A stretch of 64,000 nt of DNA from Tubulanus polymorphus (GCF_964204645.1 NC_134026.1:23764650-23828649); one strand, 5' to 3'. Counted from the first letter of the stretch, positions 51,801-64,000 are shown. The notes: generated by a model not told the origin, from the sequence alone. A program made the numbers and translations.

Positions 51801-52844
51801 AGGGACTTTTGGTGGTTCATCAGATTCAGTTACGTCTTCTTCCTCAGTTTCATCATCTTCAGGCACTAAAAACAAAATCAGATAATGAAATACATAATTG
51901 AATCTATTCTACATGTACAAACTAAGTTATTTCATGAAATACATGATTGAATCCATTCTACATGTACAAACTAAGTTATTTCAGGGGCCTACCTCCTTTG
52001 AGAGCATTTCCTATTACACCAGGTTCCATGCGCACCAATTCTAAAAGTGCTTTTCCATAGAAGAAATATGCTTCAGCGCATTCTTCCGCAATTTCTCCAT
52101 AGCATTCACCACTTAAATGAAAGATGATTATTTCACTCAGCTCAATACCGTAGAAAAAATCAGAAAGTTTTACTTTTGACTTTAGTATATTAATCAGAAG
52201 AGCTCCGATACACCAAGAAGTTTCAATTTTTCCAGGTCTTAGAGAATCAATTTACGACATTACTCTCAAGACGCTTCCAAACTGTTACCAACTTACAGAA
52301 GACGTGAAGCTTCTTGAAGATCATTGACCGATTTGGCAATTTCTCCACACAACAGATTTCTCTTTCCTTGAGCTAGCAATTCTTCGGCATTCTCGATGAC
52401 TTTCTGCTTATCATTGGCACTATCCTTCTCAGTGCTTTCACTAAAATCATACAAAATTTAACATTTCAATTTTACAGTTCACGAGGTTGTAAATGAGGGT
52501 TCACTCACGTTTTAAAGGGCAATAGCGAATGTCAATATTGAGTATCTGTAGAAATGATAATGTGTATAATTTAGCTATTGAAGCTGAAGGCAAGGTTTAA
52601 TGAAAAATTACATATAATATGAAAAAATGTAATTTTTGAGGCTCCATTTTGAGCTTTTTACAAGAGTAGTGTTGCAACTACAGAAAGATTAAGATTAAGA
52701 AAGAAAGGAAGTGAACAAGAAAAAAACTCTTGCTAGTTTTAGTTTTTGAATGCGAGTTAGAAAAATTAAATAAACATATCCTTACGTGGTTTCAACTGGG
52801 GGTTCTACACTCTCAGGAGCAGTTTCTGCTTTTTCATTAGCCAT
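48811..52844 (-). CDS. NASP: Nuclear autoantigenic sperm protein (NASP), H3-H4 / linker histone chaperone, 14 exons
   Basis: Exons in transcript order: 52844-52786, 52440-52297, 52111-51993, 51865-51785, 51583-51251, 50984-50830, 50712-50571, 50448-50260, 50181-50140, 50063-49993, 49572-49438, 49306-49241, 49155-49006, 48903-48811; 592 aa. It has the SHNi-TPR fold: TPR1 and half of TPR2 ([20 protein letters not shown]) are followed by a very acidic insert of over 200 residues that interrupts TPR2, then the remaining TPRs ([34 protein letters not shown]). The C-terminus contains [12 protein letters not shown], the conserved motif with an NLS-like basic run, and a low-complexity N/G-rich tail. 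The acidic insert includes imperfect repeats of EKSDEKQDE. Nuclear; buffers soluble histones in S phase. A consensus E2F site lies 56 bp upstream of the start codon. Confidence 0.95.
51886..51983. repeat. 49-bp tandem duplication in a NASP intron
   Basis: Two nearly identical 49-bp copies start at 51886 and 51935 (TGAAATACAT...GTTATTTCA). They make up most of the 127-bp intron between NASP exons 3 and 4, ending about 9 bases from the exon 3 donor. Confidence 0.9.
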
Positions 52845-52899
52845 ATTTGAAGCGCTAAATGGTATTTGTAGAGAAGAATTTCGCTGAAAGCTGACAACC

Positions 52900-52908
52900 T
52901 TTCGCGCC
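52900..52908 (-). promoter_or_regulatory. E2F site upstream of NASP (GGCGCGAAA)
   Basis: TTTCGCGCC on the plus strand, read as GGCGCGAAA on the gene's strand, matches the E2F consensus. It lies 56 bp upstream of the NASP ATG, where S-phase regulation of a histone chaperone would be expected. Confidence 0.55.
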
Positions 52909-53520
52909 TTTTGTCCAGGAACTGGCGGAAAATGGGTCAATCTGACGTGACACTCTCGATGTTTCAGCGTAAAATGTTCGATATTCAAAATATCTTGTCA
53001 CAAAAGTACCAACTCATATAAACTTAAGTATAATGTTTTTCTAATGGATACTTTAATTCAAGGATTACAGCAAAGAAAAAAGATAATTTTGATGGAGATT
53101 ATCTATTTGCGGAATGAGCAACGGACACTGAGTCCCGGCGGCGCAGTGGAAAATAAAACACGGATTTGGAATTAATTTACTTGCGGCTTCACGCCGGTTG
53201 GCAGTTACGCGATGAATGTGCTAATTAATTTTTTACATGAAGAAGAAATGAAAATGCATACATGCGCGGTAAAGGGCGTTAGTTCAATGAGAAATTTGGA
53301 ACTCTGAAATTTGGAAGGCCGGCGTCAAATGCAATCTATCAAATTTAATCAGGGTGCTAGACCAAGATAAGATTAAAAAGCTCGTATATGCGACACTTTA
53401 TCTTGCCTATTTTTCAAGTCCGTACATGGTCCCACCAAAGTCGGGTCACATTGTAATTGTGGGTTTTGCTTGTGATCAGGAGGTAGGACGAGCTGTTTGT
53501 GGGTTGTATGTTTACGAAAA
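52909..53520. other. Intergenic between NASP and the first CUB/CCP gene
   Basis: The two genes diverge from this 0.6-kb interval; no coding exon is seen. It must contain the start region of at least NASP. Confidence 0.45.
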
Positions 53521-56500
53521 ATGACGTGTCAAACGTGTAGCCAGTTTTTCCTTCTGCTATTGGGGATTGCAACTTTCGGATACGCCGCGCAAGGTATTTT
53601 CTATCGATTTTGAAATATGACAGGTAGTCATAACCTTTCGAGAAAAAAATCTAGAAAGAATTCTAGAAAGAAGCTACTCTCATTTACGTTAAAGCACTTG
53701 TTTGGAATCCAAAGCCCCATTTCGCCAAATACCGAACAGTCTCGAAAGATAGATAAAGCTTGAAGGAATTAGTTTTGTAAAACCGACCCCTGAACATTTG
53801 CTTCCTAGTCTATGTAGAGGCGAGCTTTTTCGGTTTTCTTTTCAAATTGTGAGTGACGCTGATAAAGTTCGATCACTGATGGCTCCGGGACTGCAGTGTT
53901 GACTTAAGCGATTATAGAATCTTCAGAAAATATAAGCGATGAAATGCATATACTGGCGCTAAAAAAACTCTGGTTTAATCTACATGTAGTTTTCACGCAG
54001 ATATTGCGGTATCGATATAACTCATTTACATATATCGATCAAATAATTCAAGTGGTGATATACATATGTCTTATTTTAGCGTTTGGTGAATTGAAGTCGC
54101 CTAGTTTCCCCAGTAATTATCAAAAAGGTAAAACATATGATCAGAAAATACCGGCAGTGGGTAAGACTAACAGACTACAGATTCACGTCACAGATATGAG
54201 TTTAGCTGGTAATGACATGGTCTATGTTTATGATGAAAATCAGTGCAAAGGGAAGGTCCGGAAAAGTTATGATAGACAAACAAAAGATCTTCCCGATCTG
54301 ATTTTTCTGTCCAACGATGCAGCGTGTGTTCGCTTTGAAAGAAGCACAGGAGGGGCAAAAGGATGGCGCATTGAGTACACAGGTGATTTTCTAGTTGACT
54401 CAAAGTTTGTTTTTTTTTAGATGATCATTTCGAAAAACTCATCCATTGGACTTTTTCGAGTTCGATTTATTTTTCATTTTTCAAGGATTTCCGAAATGCG
54501 GCGGGACATACACTAGCGTCACAGGCAATATAATGAACCCAAATTATCCGTATAATGACTACGCGAATAATCAAGATTGCAAATGGAGAATCCAGCTTGG
54601 AAAAGGACAGAAAATAGAATTTGCGATACAGGAATTTGTGCTAGATTCCTGTGCGAAATCTTCCGTAACATTTACCAACATACAAGGACATGCTAACAAT
54701 GAGTTAAAACTATGCAATAAACCATCGAAAGCAATTGTATTCAAGAGTCTGAATGAAGAATCGACTGTTTCATTTCAATCGGGCCGCAACTTTTTTACAA
54801 GTCAAAAAGGGTTCTGGATAAAATACAGGGGTATATATGTCCATCTTTCAACTATTACACAACATGCTTCCTTATCAAATTGTAATGCACAATGAAAAAG
54901 TAAAATCACGATTGAGTGAAGATTGTGTTTGTGCCACAGATCGTGTAAAACCGAGGCATTTTTTTATATAATTCCAGCGCTTGGCTGCAAAGAGGAAGAT
55001 ATTCCGGCGGGCGGAAAAAGAGTTATTCTCAACAAAAGCACATTTTATGACTTCGGTTATGTTCTTAAATTCAAATGTCAGAAGAATTATCAATTTCCAA
55101 ATGGTACTTTAGAGGCGGCTGCGATATGTAAATCCAACGACAAAACTGGCTCTCATTGGGACGGGCTGGTACCGGAATGTGGAGGTGAAAAGAGTCTTTT
55201 TAAAAAATGTGAAAATATCATACGTATTGAAATCAAGCCTGTTATTATTATCATTATTATTATATTGCCATTGCAGTTGTACATAGATATTCGTTACTTT
55301 ATTCATGTAGATTTTTCATTTCAAATCGATTTCATTTTTTTTTCAAATAAGAATCGTGAATTTCTTCTGCAGAAATATATTGCGGAGATCCCGGAGTTCC
55401 AGTATCAGGTGAGGTAACAGTGATAGGAGATTACGGAACTGGTAGTACAGCTCAGTATACATGCCTAAATGGAACTTCAATTGTTGGAAACGAAATAAGA
55501 GAATGCGATGAACATGGAAACTGGACTGGCGAGCTACCATATTGCAAACGTAAGTATTCTTTAGAACAGGATATGACATATGAAATGAACTCACCTTAGT
55601 AAAATACCCTGTATTAGGAGAAGGATGAACTCTCATTTGTAGTTATTATACCAGTTTGTAGTTCGATCTCTGATAATTTTGGTATATATGAATAATGATA
55701 ATGCAATTTGAAATAATCATGAGGGTATAATTCTAGAAAATATAGCTTCTAACATTCTAATATGCAATATTCTTTATCAATCCAACAACCATTCGTTCTA
55801 TTAGCAGCAATTTTTTTCTAAACCAAAGCTCAGCTTAGAAAATCTCCGATCATTCTGCAGATAGTCCTCCTGGTTGTTGCGATGATCCTGGTGAACCCGG
55901 ACACGGTGCCATGCACGGAAATAATTTCACGATTGGTTCACAAATCTCTTTCACATGCGATATCGGTTACATATTAATCGGTGCGACTACACTTCATTGT
56001 ATTGATACTGGGCTTTGGGACGCGAAGATACCGTATTGCCAAAGTATGTATAATCAAACATTCTTCTCGTAAGGTACGACTTGTTTGGTACACAAACTAA
56101 TCATCATTTTATCGTTTCTGCATTTAACCAGTCGTTGAATGCCCAAGTCTCGATAACCCAACGAATGGACACATCGAAAAAGACGATTTCGACGAATTTG
56201 GGGATATAGTAACGTATAAATGTGACGATGGTTTCCGCATAAAGGGCTCAGAACACACCCGCACTTGTACTTGGAACGGAACGTGGAGTCTGCCTATTCC
56301 AAAATGCGAAGGTGCTTTATCCGAAGTACAAATTTCAATATAAGACCATATTTTAGATTGTAATTTTGAATATCCTCTTTGTAGTAATCGCTTGTGGTGT
56401 ACCAGCCGGGAGTCCGTATGGCAGCGTGACGTACACCGGTGTAACCATTAACAGTACGGCTAACTATTCATGTAATGCCGGTTTCCAAATGGACGGCCCA

Positions 56501-57975
56501 CACGAACGAACCTGTCTCCCAGATGGCACATGGAGTGGTGATCCACCTATGTGTATAGGTAAATCCGGGTGACGACCTCATCCTATCCTAACATCATATA
56601 TCTTGCGGGAAAATGCTGTTATCCTTATTCGGTGATTTATTTAGTGAACACAGGGGTCCGATACAAAGTTTCTTTTCACCCAGTATAAACTTTTGCGCCA
56701 GGCCCTGTGATCACTTGAGCTCATGTTCTTACAGCTTACAGTTGCAAAGACTTGAAAAATATAAGCAATGGCGATCTCGATATGGACGGTAACCTGTACA
56801 CGAATAACGCAACATTTACGTGCCACGAAGGATTTCACATGCCCCTGACAGGGAACCCTACTACTCTTACAGTCACATGTTTAATGAGTGGAAATTGGAG
56901 CGCGACTGTCACTGAGTGTATTCGTAAGTGTTTATGATGATTATAACAACTTAATGATTAATACTTCTTCAATGCGTCTATCGTTGATAGTCTTTTCCGT
57001 ATAGGCGTAAAGCTTGGCAGATTGATTGCATCCTCTTTTACCATTTTATTAGCAACTGTGAAAACAACAACGTCCAAAAGTGCGGTTACTTCACATGTCA
57101 CGAGTAAGCCTACGACATCATCAAACGGAGGAGCGAGCGGAAGTGGAGGTAAAGTTCGGTATTTTTAGGCATCGCCGCTATAGAAGTCGCATTACTAAGA
57201 ATTGAGCTATGTATATATAACAAAAAGTTTTAATAATTGTGAATTACATTTGTCTTTGGTCCATGCGTATCTTGATGGAAATACTCTCAAAATACATGAA
57301 TAGATGGGATATCTTATTGATAATAAATATCTGATATTGGTTAAATTTAGGTAAAGACTCACAGAAAGGCGCCAATCAGAATGGAGATTCGTGTATGTAA
57401 TGCATTCTTTTATTTCATCGTGTTATCAACCTCTTAGTAGATACTGAAATGTAGACCTTGAAATAAGTAGCCTCAATTGAATACCTTGAAATTGTTGCGA
57501 TGTTTCTCGGTGGAACTGGATAATTTTGTGACTTTTCTTTTCGTTAATCAAAAATACAATTCTCCTTTACAGCAACAGGACTGATTATAGGGGGCGTACT
57601 ATTAGGCATCGTATTTGTATTGTTTGTCTTATTGACGATCTGGTACATTCGAGCAAAGTAAGTATGGATAACATTTTTTTCCAATTTCAACAACTTGTTA
57701 ATGTACACTATTTGTTAAGTTCTTTTCTAAATGAAATGTTTCTTTCTCATTTATTTTGGCACAGACGGAAGGCAAATGAGCCAGTAAATAGTACTGGATT
57801 TGAAAATCCCATTTATGCATCTTCAGCCAATCCTTCGATAAATATCAGCTCCGTTGGTGCGGTGGAGTATAGCCCTTCTTCAGTAGGCACTAACGAGCAA
57901 TCGGGCAATAGACTCAGCAGAGAGGGAGGTGCTCTAGTCCTTGAAAATAGTCTCTACGGCATTACTGATGCCTGA
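53521..57975 (+). CDS. Cell-surface CUB-CUB-6xCCP (sushi) transmembrane protein A, 13 exons
   Basis: Exons 53521-53593, 54080-54382, 54486-54830, 54978-55184, 55373-55549, 55861-56043, 56132-56311, 56385-56558, 56735-56923, 57053-57148, 57351-57392, 57573-57657, 57765-57975; 754 aa. Exon 1 encodes a signal peptide (hydrophobic FFLLLLGIATFGYA). Two CUB domains follow, one per exon, then six complement control protein modules, one per exon, each with the C...C...C...W...C pattern. Next come a short S/T/G stalk, a transmembrane helix (ends with LLTIWYIRAK) and a 73-residue tail with NPIY and other tyrosines. CUB1 keeps only the second disulfide pair. Nearly all introns are phase 1, the exon-shuffling pattern. 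The architecture resembles complement-regulator or recognition receptors, but I do not recognise a named orthologue. It is duplicated downstream. Confidence 0.9.
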
Positions 57976-58067
57976 AATATTTACGTATTAACTTCCAGAT
58001 ATTCCATATTCTGTACATATATTACGATAGACATTCATGAATAATCATTATTAACAGAAATAATTGC

Positions 58068-58073
58068 AATAAA
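58068..58073 (+). terminator. Poly(A) signal of CUB/CCP gene A
   Basis: AATAAA 93 bases after the stop codon. Confidence 0.6.
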
Positions 58074-58639
58074 GTAGCGAATTTATCATCTTTTTTGTTA
58101 ATCTTTTTTGAAATGCCACACGTTTTGTTGTTTGTTGCTGTTATGTTTTTGTTATTCACTCCTGGCTCTTGATTTAAAGACCCATGAAGATACATGCCAC
58201 GAAAGGGCCACGAGAATGATGTTGATTTCCAGCACTTCTTAAACGTTGAACCCATGATTCCATGTGTTTTCGTTAATTTTCAAATCTGAAACTTTTAATA
58301 CGATGGCGGGATCTACCCTTTCCTAAAAAGGATACAATTATGGAATAGAAACAACGAAGTAGCGGACGTCCAAATACAAACAGCATTGAATGACGTAGAG
58401 AATTTTGAAATTGCTACAATTTCGTAGAAAGAATGCTTTCGTTAACTAATGTGATGTGAGTTGTTATGGTGGCCGATGTGTAAATTTATCCAAGGTGCAT
58501 TCACTTATATATCACTTATCAAAAATCACTTCAACAGAACGAACACGTCAGGAACGCAAAATGCTATTAGATTATTATCAGAAATTCAGAAACTAATACC
58601 CGAAGTTCAATTTTGCAACGCTAATGGCTTTAGCAAAAA

Positions 58640-58890
58640 GAACGTCTGATTTGGATACAATATTCAATATTGATTATCAACAAGTTATCCACTTCGTGTT
58701 CAAATCTATGAAGGATCTACTTCCGAAGCAATACAAGAATTTATTTACAATAAGCAAAGCACACAGCCACAATACACGTCGATTTCAGGAATTAGATATT
58801 ACTTTCACAAAGACTTATTACAGACAATTTTAATCTATGAAGGCCCAAAACTATGGAACTCGGTACAAAAAAAAATCTAAAATCATATCA
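58640..58890 (+). mobile_element. Degenerate LINE (non-LTR retrotransposon) 3' end of the reverse-transcriptase ORF
   Basis: The translation shows the conserved C-terminal pattern of LINE ORF2 proteins: LLPKQYKNLF, then HSHNTR, then, after a one-base frameshift near 58830, YEGPKLWNS. Related but weaker frame continues upstream to about 58460. Stops and the frameshift make it non-functional. It is only the last part of an element, as expected from 5' truncation, and sits between the two CUB/CCP paralogues. Confidence 0.7.
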
Positions 58891-58899
58891 TTCTCTTAT

Positions 58900-59078
58900 T
58901 ACAATAGAAAGTATTGTACGTATGAGTAAGTTATACAAAATATTGTAAAATAAGACGTTGGGCGACTGGTGAAGTTAAAAGAAACCGGGTAATAAGTTTC
59001 TTTTAACTACACCAGTCGTCCAACGTATCTTTTTACAATATTTTGTATAACTTACTCATACTATACTTTCTATTGTAA
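58900..59078. repeat. Large inverted repeat (about 83-bp arms)
   Basis: The left arm 58900-58984 and right arm 58996-59078 are near-perfect reverse complements separated by about 11 bases. Shared blocks include GTAAGTTATACAAAATATTG against its complement and TTAAAAGAAAC against GTTTCTTTTAA. It begins at the 3' edge of the LINE fragment and ends just before the ATT microsatellite. Confidence 0.9.
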
Positions 59079-59108
59079 TTTAATTCGTAAGTAAACATTA
59101 TTATTACT

Positions 59109-59361
<253 letters not shown>

Positions 59362-59606
59362 GTAATTGTGATAATTGAGAAATGACAATGAGTTACTGGT
59401 TACTAAGTTAATATTTAGCTTCGGTTTATTGATGTACATATGTTATGCGTGCTACCCAAAGGTCGTATTAAGAGAGTCTTATCAATTTATAACTATACTT
59501 GTCCGGACAGTCAGCCGATATTATGGGTAGCATGAGCTGACTGACATTAGTTATGCAGCGATATCACCAGTCGGACTTGTACATTGGGGACTGCGCTATC
59601 TTTTAA

Positions 59607-62600
59607 ATGATGATCGTGTATCTTAACAGCGCAACACGACTTTGGTCGTTGGTATTCTTGCAGTTTCTTACATGCGCCGAAGTAATTGGTAAGTTAAATC
59701 CAACTGTAACATATACCATAAGTACAGTACCCTCAATACACGGAATGCGATCGGAACAATAGATCTTGAATGGAAAGCAACAGTCTGAGGACTTAAAATC
59801 GTCAACATCTACAATTTATCCAAATTATTACTACATGTTGTAGTTCTATGACCTGCAGTTGCAAAATGAATGGTAGAATCCGTTTTAAGTTTTATTGGGA
59901 CTTTAAGAAACTATCATTTTACCTCTTTTAAAGATATCTACTATATTATCTAGGCTACGTACAAACCGTATATGAAAGCCTATGATAATCCCTGTCGAAT
60001 TTCCTGTAATTCGTGTTTAGGTGACCGTAATACTGCACCGAAGGAACCATTCGTTCGTTATCTGAAATCTATCTGCCTGATATTCGATTGAGTTCAATCT
60101 ATTTGAAGATCTAAAATACAATTGAAATATGCCATATTTGATATGAATTTAATATGATCACGTGTGGCGGTATGATTAGCTTTTAATAACTCTGACGTCG
60201 AATACTATATATGTGGATATGAAACATTTTATGGCATTACAAAAAGGTTATATGAAATTTTCAATTTGGAATTTGTGTGAACTATTCATTTTGCAGCGTA
60301 TTCAGGGACACTGTCTAAATTCCTTTAAAAAATCACATCAAAAAGAAAATGACATGGTAAACCAGGTTAAGCAATGAACGTACCCAAGGAAATAAGTCGG
60401 TGATACTAGAGCTTGAGGGTAGTTAGAATAAATATAATGACGAATAGCCCTCCCACATGTCCCAAGTTCTAACGAACATACCATACGCACAAGAATTAGA
60501 GCCATTTACCTTATATGTATATTAAGTTAATATTGCTAAAAGTATTTTTAGCTTTATCATTACATATATCATTTATCCCTGGTTCTTTTTTTCGCGGTTA
60601 GGATACGATGGTTTGATAACGTCGCCGAATTTCCCATCAAAATACCCGCCTATGGGAAGAGCAAAGCAATACAAAATCACGAAAAAGTCTGGAAGCAGGA
60701 TACAACTATATGTTACTCATATGGACCTCAATCCAGCTGATAAAGTATATATTTATGATGGGGGATCATGTCGGCATTATACAATATGGCCCCATTCATC
60801 TTACGAACGACGCGTCTACAGTGGTCCATATAAAGATTTGCCAGACTTGCTTTTTATGACACAAGAAAAAGCTTGCATTGAATTCAAAGGATTTTCTGGT
60901 GGCTACAGCGGTTTTAGGATTGAACAAAAAGGTAATGAATTTTTCCAACGTAAAAATATACATTCGTAATTCACAGAATCTGAATCCCCAGTGATCAATT
61001 TATAATAACAGTGATTAATTTGTCTGTAGTCTATAATCTATACGTTGTATCCTTTGTAGCTGTTCCGAAATGTAATGGCATTCATACCGACTTTAAAGGG
61101 AACATAATGAACCCAAGTTACCCGTACTCGGATTACAGTAAAAACATGGACTGCAACTGGAAAGTGGAATTGTCAGCTGGCCAACGAATTGAATTTACGA
61201 TACAGCAATTTCAGTTGGATCCAGACTATTGCAAACACACGTATGTTAAATTCACGAGAATTCGAGATCACGCCAACAACGAACTAAGAATATGCGGCAA
61301 GAGGGGTCGTCTGCGCTTGACGAGCGTAAATGAAAAAGCTGAAGTTTCATTTCAATCTGGTTTCTACTGGTTTAGGAGCGATAAAGGATTCTGGGTAAAA
61401 TATCGAGGTAATTATTATTCATTAAATGAATTATGAACTTAACTATGGGTGATACATCGCACTTTTTAAGAACGCAATCGACGAAGGAGTTTTCACGACA
61501 GAAATTTATCATTCGTTGTTCATCATACCGCGTACAGTCAAATCTAAATGTTACATTTTTGGTTAGCTCTAGGATGCAAGGAAGATGATATCCCAACTGG
61601 TGGTAAGCGATCCCTAATTAACAAATCGGCCTACTATTATTTCGGCTACGTGGCAAGATTTAAGTGTCAGTACGGATACGAGTTCCCAGCTGGTGCCGTG
61701 GAGGCAGCAGTAAGCTGCACAGAAAATGACTCGACTGGACCGTTTTGGAAAGGAAATATACCGAACTGTAAAGGTATGTATGTACATATTCCCATTGATT
61801 AACTATCTTCAGTTTGATAGCGGATATCCATATTTCGTCATATTTCAGAAATACTATGTGGCGATCCCGGTTTTCCACCCGGTGGAGGTTTCTCTCTTAC
61901 GAATGGTCGTAGAGTCGGAAGTGAAGCCAAATACAAGTGTAAGGAAGGGTTACTTATTGGGAATGAAGTCCGTAAATGCCAAATTAGCGGAGAGTGGACA
62001 GGAACAATACCGAGATGTCATAGTAAGTATGGTTTAGATTCAAAAGCTATATCTGTTTTCTAATTTGCATTTTGATCATATTTCGGCAAATTCTACAATC
62101 CGATATAAATCATCTATAGTTGAACCAGCCGATCAGTGTGATGACCCTGGTGAACCGAACCATGGGATGAAAATCGGCAACGATTACAGCACTGGTGCGA
62201 ATGTCAGCTTCATTTGTGACATTGGTCACGATTTAGAAGGTAGTGCGGTTAGATATTGTCTTGAAAACCAAACTTGGAGTGGTGAACAACCCAAATGTAA
62301 CAGTAAGTTGCAGCAGTAATTTTCCTGTGTTGAAATGATTACCAAGTTTTTTTCTATATTCATTACAAAACCTATTACAGTACGTACTTGTCCTCCACTG
62401 ACAGCACCGGTCAACGGTGCAGTTAATGCTAGCGGTTTTCAATTTGGAGATGATGCTGTTTACGCATGCGACACTGGATTCATCTTGACCGGCTCAAACC
62501 TCCGCAGCTGTTCCCATTTTGGAAACTGGACTGAGTCGGATCCTATTTGTAAAGGTAGGTAAATATATCGATATTTTCTTGGTCTGGAATGTATAGATAA

Positions 62601-63908
62601 CTAAACGTATTGGATTTACTTAAAAAACCAATCCAAGCTCTTCAGAGAAATGTATTGTTTCTGTATTGCAGAAGTAGAATGTCCTCCACCTGTACACTAC
62701 GTGCATAGTGATGTTGCCTATAATGGTGTTTCTGTCAATAGCATGGCTACATATTCGTGTGACATCGGTTTCGAAATGGAAGGCCTAAAAGATAGAATCT
62801 GTCAAATTGACGGAACATGGATTGGCGATCCACCGATTTGCAACGGTAATTAGCTTCTTCCCTATCTTGCTATATGCTTACAGAATTCTAGTATTTTGTA
62901 TCAATCATCTTTTGCTAAGAAATGTGGTTATGTGGCTGGTCTGGAAACTGCATTCTCCGGTATGTTATGATCCATCAAAGGATATCAATTCTTCAAGACG
63001 TTCATAAACGCCTTACGTTATGGTACCCTAATGTATAAATTTTCAGATGATTCTGATATAAGCTCTTTCTGAAGTGACAATTGGCTAATTTCAGCGATCC
63101 GATGTGGAATGCCGGAAAACATAACGAATGGTAGAATCGATATACCTGACGACCTTTATATGCATAACGCGACATATACCTGTAATGCTGGATTTCATAT
63201 TCTTGCTGATGGTAATCCAACCTCAGTAATAGTTACCTGCTTGATAACTGGTAATTGGAGCCAGTCCAACCTTGATTGTGTCCGTGAGTAAATACAGCCT
63301 GCAACAAAAGATTAATAAAGATTATGACAAGACAGTTAATAAGTCTCCAATGTGTCTATTCTAGAAATTACCAGTAGCACAACGCCTATACCAACAATTT
63401 CATTGAAAACAAGTGCAAATACTTTTAAAACGACGGAAAATACAAAACCAAATGGAGAAACGACGAAGACCATCTCGGATGGACCTACGAAACATACAGC
63501 AGTCATGACCAGTGAATCGTCTTCGACCAGTGCGCCATCTATATTGCCCTCCACAACAAGCGGGTATACGGACATCACAACCGGTAAAATAAGACCATCA
63601 TCAGCGGGTTCAAAGAAACCAACGCCAGTGACTGGTGAGTCGTCTACATGTACTTCCTCCAGTGCAACACGTAATGTTACCTCGGAATCAACTGATCACA
63701 CAAGCACATCCCCCATCAACACATCACCTACTTCCACGGATGTTATATCAACGTCAACGTTCCGTTCAATCACCCCAAATGACACAAGTTAGTACTTTCC
63801 GTGATCTAATATACTAGAATGATCTTCTTAATAGGTGACTCTGTTTTTTTTCATTCAAAGGTGTCCCTCCCACCGATCTGCAGAAGAACACGCAAGACGA
63901 GACTCCTG
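59607..63908 (+). CDS. Cell-surface CUB-CUB-6xCCP-mucin protein B, tandem paralogue of A; 3' end outside the window
   Basis: Exons 59607-59688, 60602-60931, 61060-61407, 61567-61773, 61849-62022, 62120-62302, 62381-62554, 62672-62845, 63095-63283, 63365-63787, 63861-63908 so far, all joined in phase 1. Signal peptide (SLVFLQFLTCAEVIG), two CUB domains and six CCP modules in the same order as gene A; CCP exon sizes match (207, 183, 174 and 189 bases are identical in both genes). CUB1 again lacks the first cysteine pair. The following S/T-rich mucin-like stalk is about 141 residues in exon 10, over four times that of A, and continues in exon 11 (VPPTDLQ). The transmembrane and cytoplasmic exons are expected beyond 64000. 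The last donor here (CCTG|GTAATC) is moderately supported. It clearly arose by tandem duplication with A; a ligand cannot be inferred. Confidence 0.88.
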
Positions 63909-64000
63909 GTAATCTTCTGTCGATACATGTGAATAATGTACAAACGCAATAAGTTTTCAAGCTTTTTTACTGTTATTTCCTTAAATTGAGTCTATTTTTG

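Overview
The window is nuclear DNA of an invertebrate animal, probably a marine spiralian such as an annelid or nemertean; this taxonomic guess is an inference. The evidence is an AT-rich background, split genes with mostly short GT-AG introns, clear animal orthologues (ENPP6, CLIP-170, BTF3/BTF3L4, TOE1, NASP), and a membrane guanylate cyclase with a NIT sensor, a combination absent from vertebrates and known from Platynereis and other marine invertebrates. No prokaryotic, viral, CRISPR or tRNA features were seen. All gene models were built by hand from splice sites, codon phase and remembered family motifs; every full model closes to a whole number of codons.

Layout. 1-1367 holds no gene. 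1368-3925 (+) is an ENPP6-like choline phosphodiesterase in 7 exons. 7442-8989 (+) is a RING/B-box (TRIM-type) protein, with a possible alternative last exon at 10378-11054 ending in a cysteine cluster. 16076-35263 (-) is a complete CLIP-170 (CLIP1) gene in 28 coding exons; its probable 3' UTR runs to about 13.15 kb and carries a MITE. 39330-42590 (+) is the NIT-domain guanylate cyclase. 43359-44404 (-) is BTF3/NAC-beta, head-to-head with TOE1 at 45162-47351 (+). TOE1 is tail-to-tail with NASP at 48811-52844 (-). 53521-57975 (+) and 59607-63908+ (+, running off the window) are tandem paralogues encoding cell-surface CUB-CUB-6xCCP-mucin-TM proteins. A dead LINE 3' end, a large inverted repeat and a long ATT microsatellite lie between them.

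Functional reading. Most genes are unrelated housekeeping genes placed side by side: microtubule plus-end tracking, nascent-chain binding, snRNA 3' trimming and histone chaperoning. The two systems of most interest are the NIT guanylate cyclase, a candidate receptor in unconventional nitric oxide/nitrite-to-cGMP signalling, and the duplicated CUB/sushi receptors, which I cannot assign to a described family and which look like an expanding complement-like recognition locus.
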